This document shows positions 6,341 through 13,476 of a stretch of 17,747 nucleotides of DNA, piece by piece; within the stretch, counting starts at the first letter, position 1, and each line of letters begins with the position of its first letter. Below the pieces are notes generated by a model that worked only from the letters and a program-made list of their open reading frames with translations, had not been told where the DNA came from and ran no database searches. Source of the stretch: JAVKFF01 sp040226215 (GTDB lineage Bacteria; Pseudomonadota; Alphaproteobacteria; DSM-16000; Inquilinaceae); contig JAVKFF010000136.1 of assembly GCA_040226215.1 (NCBI GenBank), forward strand, positions 1-17,747, in the 5' to 3' direction. The position numbers were made by a program, and so were the translations under genes.

Positions 6341-6404
6341 CCATTGACTTCCTTGTCATTCCCGCGAAAGCGGGAATCCAGACCGGCGGCGCGGGCGGCA
6401 TGGA
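6341..6404. repeat. REP-like palindromic element, partial second copy
   Basis: About 59 of 64 positions match 6181-6244 at an exact offset of 160 bp, including the same hairpin (6358-6377) and the CGGCGGCGCGGGCGGCATGGA tail region. The second hairpin of the full element is degenerate here. The sequence between the copies (6276-6340) shows no gene. Together the two copies account for most of the 307-bp gap between the convergent SDR and flavodoxin genes. Confidence 0.85.
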
Positions 6405-6450
6405 CCGCCGGGGCTTCCCATCACGTCGTGAGGCCATGGGAGGGCGTCGT

Positions 6451-6954
6451 TCAACGCGTCGCCCGCCACATCTCCTCCGCCGCCAGTACGCGGGCGACGA
6501 GGCCGCTCAGTTCGGTCTCGTCCTTGCCGCTCCGGCGCTCGGCGTCGGAGATCGCGACCATGGCGACCGGGTCGCCGATCAGGTCGCGCAGCGCCTTCAG
6601 CGCCTTGGGCGCGCCGCTGCCGGAATAGGTCAGCACGATGGCGCGGATCCGCGGCAGGTGCCGCTCGACCGCCTTCAGATAGCCGCGGAGAGGCGTGGCG
6701 AGGTTGCCGGCCCAGATCGGGCCGCAGAGCACGATGGTCTCGAAATCAGCCGGGTCATGGCGCAGCGGGGCGAGGCGCGCCGGCCGGTGCAGCAATGCGC
6801 CCAGCGCCCGCAGGAAGAAGCCCCAGCGGCCGGGCCTCAGCGCGGGCGCGGTCAGCGTCTCGGTCTCCGCCTTCAGGGCCTCGGCGACGAAGCGCGCCGC
6901 GGCGGCGCTGTGGCCGGTATCGGAGTAGCAGACGACGAGGCGTCGGGGGTTCAT
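6451..6954 (-). CDS. Flavodoxin-domain protein
   Basis: This 167-residue protein has a flavodoxin-like fold signature: a beta strand then S-D-T-G-H-S-A at 11-17 (phosphate loop for FMN, compare S/T-x-T-G-x-T/S), L-C-G-P-I-W-A-G-N-L-A-T-P at 76-88 and T-Y-S-G-S-G at 109-114 (the isoalloxazine-side loops). It is probably a cytosolic FMN-binding electron carrier or small flavin oxidoreductase; the partner is unknown. The frame is open far upstream to 7269, but similarity begins at ATG 6954. It lies 83 bp downstream of the unknown secreted protein, on the same strand as the ABC exporter genes, so it may be the last gene of that transcript. Confidence 0.82.
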   Translation of the reverse strand: MNPRRLVVCYSDTGHSAAAARFVAEALKAETETLTAPALRPGRWGFFLRALGALLHRPARLAPLRHDPADFETIVLCGPIWAGNLATPLRGYLKAVERHLPRIRAIVLTYSGSGAPKALKALRDLIGDPVAMVAISDAERRSGKDETELSGLVARVLAAEEMWRATR

Positions 6955-7037
6955 GGCGGCTCTCGGTCCGGGGCTGCCCGGGTCAGGGATGTGGAGCCCA
7001 TTCTGGAGCGCCGCGTCGACCGGCGCCTTGATCTGGC

Positions 7038-7502
7038 TCAGCCCACCGCGGCGATGAACGCGACCTCGCCCTTGGGGGAGATCCGCAGGTCGGCGTCGTA
7101 GACATCGGCGAAGGGATGGCCGCCGCCGCCTTCCAGCAGGTGCGTCCTGCCGTCGACGGTGACGCTGCCGCTCCCGCGCACCTGGCTGGTGCCCGCGCGG
7201 TCGAGGCCGCCGGCCTCCGCGGCCGAAAAGGCGCACACGGCGGAGACATGCGCGAGCCCGGCGACCCAACTCGTCTCGGCGTCCGCCGGCACCCGACCGG
7301 CGATCGTGCAGGGGGGAAGTCCGGCGATGCGCAGCACCAGGTCGATCCCGGCATCGGGCGGCGCGTGCAGGCCGACCCGCAGCGCGCTGTCGCCGGCCCG
7401 CGACGACGGACCCAGCGGGGACGCTTCTTGCGCTGTGGCGGCCTGCATGAGCGCCACGCCGACAATCATCGCCAGCGACAGGCGCGCGGTGTGGCGCGGC
7501 AT
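7038..7502 (-). CDS. Secreted protein of unknown function
   Basis: This 154-residue protein has an N-terminal signal peptide: Arg-containing start, hydrophobic core at about 8-20, and probable cleavage after A-T-A at 24 before Q-E-A-S. The mature part is beta-rich looking, with two Cys (in L-P-P-C-T-I and A-V-C-A-F) that could form a disulfide after export, and a Gly-rich G-G-G-G-H-P-F loop near the C-terminus. I recognise no family. Two ATGs are possible: 7508 overlaps the permease stop (ATGA), but GGGAG sits directly against it, whereas 7502 has GGGAG 7 nt upstream and is preferred. Tight coupling to the ABC permease suggests the products work together or share regulation. Confidence 0.75.
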   Translation of the reverse strand: MPRHTARLSLAMIVGVALMQAATAQEASPLGPSSRAGDSALRVGLHAPPDAGIDLVLRIAGLPPCTIAGRVPADAETSWVAGLAHVSAVCAFSAAEAGGLDRAGTSQVRGSGSVTVDGRTHLLEGGGGHPFADVYDADLRISPKGEVAFIAAVG

Positions 7503-7504
7503 CG

Positions 7505-8320
7505 TCATTCTCCCTGCTGCAGCAGCGCGCCGGTGGCGCGGGCGTGTCGGAAGGCGGCCAGGAAGACCAGGCCGGCGAGGCCGAAATAGACGACGTTCAG
7601 CGCCAGGCCGGCGGCGAAATGGCCGTAGTTGAAGGTGCCGTCGAAGAGCAGCTGGCGCATGCCCTCGAAGACGTGCGCCGCCGGCAGCGCATAGGCGATC
7701 GCCTGGGCAAAGCCCGGCAGCACGTCGACGGGGTAGTAGATGGCCGATACCGGCGCCAGCAGGAAGACCAGCGCCCAGGCCAGCGTCTCCGCCCCCATGC
7801 CGTAACGCAGGATGGCGGCGATGACGATGAGCGCCAGCCACCAGCCGCACATGATCAGGAGGCAGAAGAATCCCAGCAGCGGCAGGCCGAGGGTGAAGAC
7901 GTTGAAGGCATAGAGCGGAATGGCCAACAACGCCGCCGGCACGATGCCGATCAGCGTGCGTATCAGGCTCATGGTCATCAGCGAGACGATCCACTCGGCC
8001 GGCCTGAGCGGGCTGACGAAGAGATGGCCGAGATTGCGGCTCCACATCTCCTCCAGGAAGGAGATCGACATGCCGAGCTGGCCGCGGAACAGCACGTCCC
8101 AGAGCAGCACCGCGGCGATCAGCACGCCGGCGGCCTGGGCGATCCATTCGGAAGAGGAGAGCAGGTGCACGCTGACCAGGCCCCAGATGATCATCTGCAC
8201 CGTCGGCCAGTACATCAGTTCCAGAACCCGGGGCCAGGAGGAGCGCAGCAAGTAGTAGTAGCGCAGCACCATGGCGCCGATGCGCCGGGCGGACGAGCCG
8301 GCATGCGGCTCCGCGCTCAT
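7505..8320 (-). CDS. ABC-2 type exporter, permease subunit
   Basis: This 271-residue inner-membrane protein has about six hydrophobic segments (roughly 36-56, 63-80, 113-140, 142-168, 178-200, 240-260) and a cytoplasmic N-terminus containing R-Y-Y-Y-L-L-R. The layout and the amphipathic loop E-E-M-W-S-R-N-L-G-H-L-F-V-S-P-L-R-P-A-E-W before the third helix are typical of ABC-2 permeases of the drug/lipid/polysaccharide export type. The start ATG at 8320 overlaps the ATPase stop as ATGA (8317-8320), indicating translational coupling and a dedicated pair. The substrate is unknown. Confidence 0.9.
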   Translation of the reverse strand: MSAEPHAGSSARRIGAMVLRYYYLLRSSWPRVLELMYWPTVQMIIWGLVSVHLLSSSEWIAQAAGVLIAAVLLWDVLFRGQLGMSISFLEEMWSRNLGHLFVSPLRPAEWIVSLMTMSLIRTLIGIVPAALLAIPLYAFNVFTLGLPLLGFFCLLIMCGWWLALIVIAAILRYGMGAETLAWALVFLLAPVSAIYYPVDVLPGFAQAIAYALPAAHVFEGMRQLLFDGTFNYGHFAAGLALNVVYFGLAGLVFLAAFRHARATGALLQQGE

Positions 8321-9147
8321 TCGGCGAACCCGCCGCCGGCCAGTCCACCACCTGCCGGCATCACCTCGGACCGGGCGATGGCGAGGAACACTTCCTCGAG
8401 GTCGCGCCGGCCATAGCGATCGATCAGCGCCTCGGGCGGCCCCTCGTCGACCACCCGTCCCGCCTTCATCATCAGCACGTTGCCGGCCATGCGCTCGACC
8501 TCGTGCATGTTATGGGAGGCCAGCAGAATGGTCGCCCGGCGCTCCGTCTGGTAGCGCTCCAGATAGGTGCGGATCCAGTCCGCGGTGTCCGGATCGAGGC
8601 TCGCCGTCGGCTCGTCGAGCAACAGCAGTTCGGGCATGTTGATGAGCGCCTTTGCCAGCGCCACCCGGGTCTTCTGGCCGGCCGAGAGCTTGCCTGACGG
8701 CCGTTCGAGGAAGCCGGCGAGGTCGAGCGCGTCCGCCAGCGTGGCGATGCGGCGCGCCACGTCGGGCACGCCGTAGAGATGGGCGTAGACCGTGAGGTTC
8801 TGGCGCACGGTCAGGCGGTGCGGCAGATCGACATAGGGGCTGGAGAAGTTCATGCGGGGCAGCACCCGGTGGCGGTGGCGCAACATGTCGCAGCCAAGCA
8901 CGGTGATCGAGCCCGCGGTCGGGGTGACGAGGCCGAGCAGCATGGCGATCGTGGTCGTCTTGCCCGCCCCGTTGCCGCCCAGCAAGGCAGTGGTGCGGCC
9001 GCGCGGCACGGTAAAGCTGAGCTGGTCGACGGCGGTCACCGCACCATAGCGTTTGACCAGCCCGTCGACGGCGAGCGCCGGCGCGTCGGATCGGGATGGG
9101 TTGTCGGCGGGTGCAACCGGCAAGGAAGGGGGAGACGCATCGGGCAT
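8317..9147 (-). CDS. ABC exporter ATP-binding subunit
   Basis: This 276-residue cytosolic ATPase powers the adjacent permease. Walker A is G-G-N-G-A-G-K-T (57-64), the signature is L-S-A-G-Q-K-T (154-160), Walker B is L-L-L-L-D-E-P (174-180), the D-loop is S-L-D, and the H-loop is A-S-H-N-M-H-E-V. The segment where the Q-loop Gln normally stands reads R-M-N-F-S-S-P-Y-V-D-L (about 98-108) and lacks an obvious Gln. The first 24 residues are a Pro/Ala/Ser-rich extension. ATG 9147 is used; ATG 9168 in frame is the alternative, and neither has a good ribosome-binding site. The 9147 start codon shares CATG with the regB start on the other strand. Confidence 0.92.
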   Translation of the reverse strand: MPDASPPSLPVAPADNPSRSDAPALAVDGLVKRYGAVTAVDQLSFTVPRGRTTALLGGNGAGKTTTIAMLLGLVTPTAGSITVLGCDMLRHRHRVLPRMNFSSPYVDLPHRLTVRQNLTVYAHLYGVPDVARRIATLADALDLAGFLERPSGKLSAGQKTRVALAKALINMPELLLLDEPTASLDPDTADWIRTYLERYQTERRATILLASHNMHEVERMAGNVLMMKAGRVVDEGPPEALIDRYGRRDLEEVFLAIARSEVMPAGGGLAGGGFAE

Positions 9148-10519
9148 GGCGGCTAATATGCAGAGCATGGATGGCGTTGACCAGAGACCGAGGCATACCG
9201 GCAGGGGCGGCAGCGCGTGGCCGGTCAGCGCGCAGGCCATCTCCCGCCCGGGGCGCGACCGGCGGGGCCCGGTCAGCCTGCGCACGCTGATCCTGCTGCG
9301 CTGGATCGCCATCGCCGGCCAGCTGATGACGGTCTCGGTGGTGCATTGGGGTTTCGGACACATCCTGGCGCTTGGTCCGATCCTCGCGGTCATCGGGGTC
9401 TCGGTGCTGCTCAACCTCGCGGCCATCGCCCAGGGTCGACTGCATGTCCGGCTCGGCGACCGGGATGCCGCGCTCTATCTCGCCTACGACCTGATCCAGC
9501 TGGGCGCGCTGCTCTACCTCACGGGCGGGCTCGGCAACCCCTTCGCCATCATGCTGCTGGCGCCGATCACCGCGGCGGCGACGATCCTGCGCCGCCGCCA
9601 CATCATCGCGCTGACCGCGCTGGGCATCGCCGTCATCACGTTGTTGACGTTCTTCCACCTGCCGCTGCCCGAACCGGCGATCGGCCAGGACGACGGCATC
9701 GTCCCGGAATCGACCGTCTCCTTCCTCTACAGCGCCAGCCTGTGGATCGCGCTCGCGACCACGGCGACCTTCATCGCCGGCTATGTCTGGCGGGTCGCGG
9801 CGGAGGCGCGGCGCCTCGATGCCGCCTACCAGGCGAGCCAGGCCGCCCTGGCCCGCGAGCAGCGGCTGGCGGCGCTGGGCAGCCTGGCGGCTGCGGCGGC
9901 GCATGAGCTGGGCACGCCACTGTCCACCATCGCCCTGGTGGCACGCGAACTGCAACGCGACATCGGCGAGGACAGCCCGTTGAAGGAGGACATCGCGCTC
10001 CTCGCCGACCAGGCGCAGCGCTGCCGCGACATCCTCAGCGACATCGCCGCCCAGCCGGACAAGGAGGGTGGCGAGCCATGGTCGCGCATCGACCTCGCCA
10101 CGCTGGTGGAGGTCGCCGCGCAGCCACACCGGCTGCCCGGCATCGCCCTTCGCATCATCACCGACGGCGAGCCGGTCGCGGTCCTGCGGACGCCGGAGCG
10201 CCTGCACGGGCTGGGCAACCTGGTGCAGAATGCCCTGCAGTTCGCCCGCAGCCGGGTCGATGTCGAGATCGCGACCGCGCCCGGTTCGGTCAGCCTGACG
10301 ATCCGCGACGACGGACCAGGATTCCCGCCCGCTCTGCTCGCCCGGCTCGGCGAGCCCTATGTCAGCGGCCGGCGCGGCGGCAGCGGCCACATGGGCCTCG
10401 GCGTCTTCATCGCCGTCACCCTGCTGGAGCGCGACGGCGCGCAGGTCGCTTTCGCCAATGGCGAGGAGGGGGCTATCGTGATGGTGACCTGGCCGCGACC
10501 GGCCGTCGACCTCGGCTGA
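9146..10519 (+). CDS. regB: Redox sensor histidine kinase RegB/PrrB/ActS
   Basis: This 457-residue membrane sensor kinase has about six transmembrane segments between 47 and 216. The quinone-binding signature of the RegB family, G-G-x-x-N-P-F, is present as G-G-L-G-N-P-F at 127-133. The H-box is H-E-L-G-T-P-L-S-T with phospho-His253. Cys293 in Q-R-C-R-D-I-L lies exactly 40 residues after the His, as in the redox-active His225/Cys265 pair of Rhodobacter capsulatus RegB. An N-box (around 356-367), D-D-G-P-G-F (388-393) and G-S-G-H-M-G-L-G (412-419) complete the ATPase domain. The frame is open from a TTG at 9053, but AAGGAAGGGGGAG upstream supports ATG 9146. It is followed by regA and presumably phosphorylates RegA in response to quinone/redox state. 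Confidence 0.95.
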   Translation: MAANMQSMDGVDQRPRHTGRGGSAWPVSAQAISRPGRDRRGPVSLRTLILLRWIAIAGQLMTVSVVHWGFGHILALGPILAVIGVSVLLNLAAIAQGRLHVRLGDRDAALYLAYDLIQLGALLYLTGGLGNPFAIMLLAPITAAATILRRRHIIALTALGIAVITLLTFFHLPLPEPAIGQDDGIVPESTVSFLYSASLWIALATTATFIAGYVWRVAAEARRLDAAYQASQAALAREQRLAALGSLAAAAAHELGTPLSTIALVARELQRDIGEDSPLKEDIALLADQAQRCRDILSDIAAQPDKEGGEPWSRIDLATLVEVAAQPHRLPGIALRIITDGEPVAVLRTPERLHGLGNLVQNALQFARSRVDVEIATAPGSVSLTIRDDGPGFPPALLARLGEPYVSGRRGGSGHMGLGVFIAVTLLERDGAQVAFANGEEGAIVMVTWPRPAVDLG

Positions 10520-10529
10520 CCGGGCGTGC

Positions 10530-10588
10530 TGCGACAATCGGTCCCGGCACCAGGGCGCCGCGGTGAATTGTCCGGCCAAATTGTCGCA
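10530..10588. promoter_or_regulatory. Inverted repeat with RegA-like half-sites before regA
   Basis: TGCGACAAT (10530-10538) and ATTGTCGCA (10580-10588) are perfect 9-bp inverted arms separated by 41 bp, with an extra direct ATTGTC at 10567-10572. The arms contain GCGAC and GTCGC, matching the GCGNC/GNCGC half-sites described for PrrA/RegA, although the known sites are spaced much closer. Lying between regB and regA, 57 bp before the regA ATG, the repeat could be an autoregulatory site or a looped leader. No clear -35/-10 pair was identified. Confidence 0.45.
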
Positions 10589-10644
10589 CCATTTGATGTG
10601 GAACCTGGGATGCGTGGAAAGCAACCAATCTGGAGGGCGCTGTC

Positions 10645-11223
10645 ATGGCTGCCGTGATGATGGACGACGATGTCACCCTTCCCGCGCGCGGAGCGGCGCG
10701 GTCGCTGCTGATCGTGGACGACGACGCGGCGTTCCGCACCCGCCTGGGTCGCGCCATGGAGACGCGTGGCTTCGAGGTGGTCCTGGCCGAGGGGGTGGCC
10801 CAGGCGCTCGACCTGGCGCGCCGAACCGCCCCCGCCTTCGCGGTGATCGACCTGCGCCTGGAGGACGGCAACGGCATGACCGTGGTGCCGGCGCTCAGGG
10901 AGATCCGCGCCGATGCCAAGATCGTCGTGCTCACCGGCTACGGCAATATCGCCTCGGCCGTCTCGGCGGTGAAGGCGGGCGCGGTCGACTACCTCGCAAA
11001 GCCGGCGGATGCCGATCAGGTCGAGGCGGCGCTGATGGCTGACACCTCCCAGCACCTGCCGCCACCGCCGGAGAACCCGATGTCGGCCGACCGGGTGCGC
11101 TGGGAGCACATCCTCCGGGTCTTCGAGCAGTGCAACCGCAACGTCTCGGAAACGGCGCGCCGCCTGCGCATGCACCGCCGCACCCTGCAGCGCATCCTCA
11201 ACAAGCACGCCCCCCGGGGCTGA
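10645..11223 (+). CDS. regA: Redox response regulator RegA/PrrA/ActR
   Basis: This 192-residue response regulator has a receiver domain at about 19-132 with acidic pocket Asp25-27, phosphoacceptor Asp69, Thr98 and Lys119. A proline hinge P-P-P-P-E-N-P (139-145), conserved in RegA proteins, leads to a Fis-type helix-turn-helix ending in N-V-S-E-T-A-R-R-L-R-M-H-R-R-T-L-Q-R-I-L (167-186), nearly invariant in RegA/ActR/PrrA. The ribosome-binding site GGAGGG lies 7 nt upstream. It would be activated by RegB and control redox-dependent genes such as respiration, carbon or nitrogen fixation and, where present, photosynthesis. senC, often found with reg genes in Rhodobacter, is not between or beside them here. 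Confidence 0.96.
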   Translation: MAAVMMDDDVTLPARGAARSLLIVDDDAAFRTRLGRAMETRGFEVVLAEGVAQALDLARRTAPAFAVIDLRLEDGNGMTVVPALREIRADAKIVVLTGYGNIASAVSAVKAGAVDYLAKPADADQVEAALMADTSQHLPPPPENPMSADRVRWEHILRVFEQCNRNVSETARRLRMHRRTLQRILNKHAPRG

Positions 11224-11321
11224 CGACACGGCCTGTCGGCAGGTCTGCCCGCCGGGCACCGCGCGGGCGCCTCTGTGATAGTGGTTCACCCGCGCCGCGC
11301 TTTGGGCTAATCCGTGCGGCG

Positions 11322-12803
11322 ATGAGCCAGCCGTCCCACACTCTCGCCGACGACCGGGCCTTCCTGGAGGGCCTCTCGAAACCGGTGCGCGTCGCCGTGA
11401 TCGGCGACGTGATGCTGGACCGGTTCAGCTACGGCGCGGTCGAGCGCATCTCGCCCGAGGCGCCGATCCCGGTGCTGCATGTCGAGCGTGAGACGGCGAT
11501 GCCGGGCGCCGCTGGCAATGTCGCTGCCAATTTGCACGCGCTGGGCGCCGAGATCGACCTGATGGCGCTGATCGGCGACGACGCTGCCGGGCGTGATCTG
11601 GTGCGCCTGTTGGGGCGGATTGTCGACGGGCTGACGCCGGTCGTGGAAATCGGCCGCCGCACCACCGTGAAGACCCGCTTCGTGGCGCAGGGCCAGCAAC
11701 TGCTGCGCGTGGACGACGAACGACTCGACCCGCCGGGTGCCGGCGCGGCGGAAAGCCTGTCCCGCGAACTCGACGCGGCCATCGCGGCCGCCGACGCAGT
11801 GGTGCTGTCCGACTACGGCAAGGGCGTGCTGTCGCCGGCGGTGATCGAGCGTGCGCTGGCCGGCGCCCGGGCGCGCGGCATCCCGGTTGTCGTCGATCCC
11901 AAGGGCCGCGACTTCGGCCGCTATCGCGGCGCCAGCGTCATCACGCCCAATCAGAAGGAACTGGCCGAGGCGACCGGTCAGCCGACGCTGAGCGACGCCG
12001 AGTCGGCCGCTGCCGCCCGGACCATCCTGGAGCGGGCCGGGATCGGCGCCATCGTCGCCACGCGCGGGCCGCGCGGCATGACCGTGCTGGAGCGGGCGGA
12101 GGCCGAGCCGGTCTTCCTCGACGCCTACCCCGTCGAGGTCTTCGACGTCAGCGGCGCCGGCGACACGGTGGTGGCGACGCTGACCCTGGCGCTCGGCGGC
12201 GGCGCCGATCTGGTGACCGCCGCCCGCCTCGCCAACCTTGGCGGCAGCCTGGTGGTGGCCAAGCCGGGAACGGCGGTGCTGACCCGGCGCGATCTGCTGG
12301 CCGCCTTCGCCCGCCTGGAGATCAAGGCGCCGGCGGACAAGGTGCTGGACATCGACGCGCTCGATGCCAAGGTCCGCGCTTGGCGCCAGGCCGGGCTCAG
12401 CGTCGGCTTCACCAATGGCTGCTTCGACCTGCTGCATCCGGGCCATGTCGGCCTGCTGGCTCAGGCACGGTCGGCCTGCGACCGCCTTGTGCTCGGGCTC
12501 AACAGCGACGATTCCGTGCGGCGGCTGAAGGGCCCGGACCGGCCGATCCAGGACGAGCGGTCCCGCGCCGTCGTGCTGGCCGCGCTTGCCGCCGTCGACG
12601 CCGTCACGGTGTTCACCGAGGACACGCCCCTGGCCCTGATCGAGCGCATCCGGCCCGACGTCCTGGTCAAGGGCGCGGACTACGCGAAGGCGGACGTCGT
12701 GGGCGCCCGCGAGGTGGAAAGTTGGGGCGGTGCGGTGGTCCTTGCCCCCTTGACCGACGGCCATTCGACCTCCGCCCTCGTCGATCGCAGCCGCGGAAGC
12801 TAG
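11322..12803 (+). CDS. hldE: Bifunctional heptose-7-P kinase/heptose-1-P adenylyltransferase
   Basis: This 493-residue fusion enzyme makes ADP-D-glycero-D-manno-heptose, the precursor for LPS inner core. The N-terminal PfkB/ribokinase domain (about 20-335) shows G-D-V-M-L-D (28-33), G-A-A-G-N-V-A-A-N (62-70), S-D-Y-G-K-G-V-L (163-170) and the anion-hole/catalytic motif S-G-A-G-D at 277-281 with base Asp281. The C-terminal cytidylyltransferase-like domain (about 345-490) shows N-G-C-F-D-L-L-H-P-G-H with H-x-G-H at 372-375, and K-G-A-D-Y at 450-454. ATG 11322 gives the usual family length; the ribosome-binding site is weak. It stands 98 bp after regA, a gap where I see only a minor GC hairpin, and it supplies substrate to WaaC and WaaF further right. 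Confidence 0.96.
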   Translation: MSQPSHTLADDRAFLEGLSKPVRVAVIGDVMLDRFSYGAVERISPEAPIPVLHVERETAMPGAAGNVAANLHALGAEIDLMALIGDDAAGRDLVRLLGRIVDGLTPVVEIGRRTTVKTRFVAQGQQLLRVDDERLDPPGAGAAESLSRELDAAIAAADAVVLSDYGKGVLSPAVIERALAGARARGIPVVVDPKGRDFGRYRGASVITPNQKELAEATGQPTLSDAESAAAARTILERAGIGAIVATRGPRGMTVLERAEAEPVFLDAYPVEVFDVSGAGDTVVATLTLALGGGADLVTAARLANLGGSLVVAKPGTAVLTRRDLLAAFARLEIKAPADKVLDIDALDAKVRAWRQAGLSVGFTNGCFDLLHPGHVGLLAQARSACDRLVLGLNSDDSVRRLKGPDRPIQDERSRAVVLAALAAVDAVTVFTEDTPLALIERIRPDVLVKGADYAKADVVGAREVESWGGAVVLAPLTDGHSTSALVDRSRGS

Positions 12804-12887
12804 TGGCCGGACCGCATGCCCTTGCCGGGAGCAAAGGCCGGGTCCCTGATCCGGAGGGGTCGGCCTCGGGGCGAGCCGGCCGGCTCT

Positions 12888-13370
12888 TCAGGCGAAGGGA
12901 TCCTCCTGGCGATGCAGCTTGGCGGCGGCGAGACGGGCGAGGCGAATGAGCATGGCCTTGCGCCGGGCACCGGCGAGCGGCAGGTGTTCCGGCTCCCGCT
13001 CGACCGTGGCCTCGTATCCATCGGCGACGATCAGGCCGCAATGCGCCGGAATGAGGTCGAGCGGAAAATCGGCGGCGACGGCGAAGTAGAAGCGGTCGCA
13101 GAAGCCGGTGTAGTCCGGCCACTTGCCGTCGGCGGCGAAATCGGCCAGACCGGACTTCACCTCGACGATCAGCAGCGTGCCCCTGTCGTCCATGGCGATG
13201 ATGTCGGCCCGACGCCCGCCCTTCAACGTGACCTCCGTCACCGAGGCGAAGCCGAGTTGGGCGAGGTGCCGGCGCACGCCCCGGGTGACCAGCCGGGTGA
13301 CGTCCGGCCGAGCAGTGGCTTCCGCAAGCTCGTCCGTCGCCGGGAGACTGGGCATGGCCTCTGCGCGCAT
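12888..13370 (-). CDS. mmcB: MmcB-family DNA repair protein
   Basis: This 160-residue protein matches the alphaproteobacterial MmcB family, named for mitomycin C sensitivity in Caulobacter. A PD-(D/E)xK nuclease-like core is visible: Asp56 in G-R-R-A-D, then Glu70 and Lys72 in V-E-V-K-S. It is followed by the family-typical D-F-A-A-D-G-K-W-P-D-Y (77-87) and C-D-R-F-Y-F-A-V (91-98), with C-G-L-I-V-A-D at 111-117 and a basic C-terminal helix. ATG 13370 has AAGGAG 8 nt upstream. An SOS-type operator and promoter precede it. It converges on hldE with an 84-bp gap that holds no gene, and it interrupts the LPS genes on the opposite strand. Confidence 0.9.
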   Translation of the reverse strand: MRAEAMPSLPATDELAEATARPDVTRLVTRGVRRHLAQLGFASVTEVTLKGGRRADIIAMDDRGTLLIVEVKSGLADFAADGKWPDYTGFCDRFYFAVAADFPLDLIPAHCGLIVADGYEATVEREPEHLPLAGARRKAMLIRLARLAAAKLHRQEDPFA

Positions 13371-13432
13371 GGGTGCGGCTCCTTCTCGTGACGTCGATCC
13401 AGCGGTCGATACAGGGTCGACGGCCGTCTCGT

Positions 13433-13447
13433 GTTGCCAGTTTGTTC
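13433..13447 (-). promoter_or_regulatory. LexA box (SOS operator) of mmcB
   Basis: On the plus strand GTTGCCAGTTTGTTC reads GTTG-N7-GTTC, one base away from the alphaproteobacterial LexA consensus GTTC-N7-GTTC. It lies 63 bp before the mmcB start and directly downstream of a -10-like hexamer on the minus strand, where LexA binding would block transcription initiation. Confidence 0.7.
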
Positions 13448-13476
13448 ACTCTAGCAAAGCCGGCCGGCGGGGCCAA
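13448..13476 (-). promoter_or_regulatory. Putative sigma-70 promoter of mmcB
   Basis: On the minus strand TTGGCC (13476-13471), a 17-bp spacer and TAGAGT (13453-13448) give 4 of 6 matches to each of the -35 and -10 hexamers with ideal spacing. The LexA box abuts the -10, so the expected start point falls inside the operator. Confidence 0.5.

Noticed and set aside
9053..9145. N-terminal extension of RegB from a TTG start
   Set aside because: A much better ribosome-binding site precedes ATG 9146, and the extension would run into the ATPase coding region with no conserved content.
8510..10624. 704-codon minus-strand open frame across regB and the ABC ATPase
   Set aside because: The composition is low-complexity (D/R/G/A-rich), it has no motifs, and it overlaps strongly supported genes on the other strand or in another frame.
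11247..11268. GCCCGC/GCGGGC hairpin between regA and hldE as a terminator
   Set aside because: It is only 6 bp with a 10-nt loop and no T-run in very GC-rich DNA, so chance is likely.
12804..12887. Search for a terminator or small gene between convergent hldE and mmcB
   Set aside because: Only weak, bulged stems are present; nothing stands out from GC-rich background.
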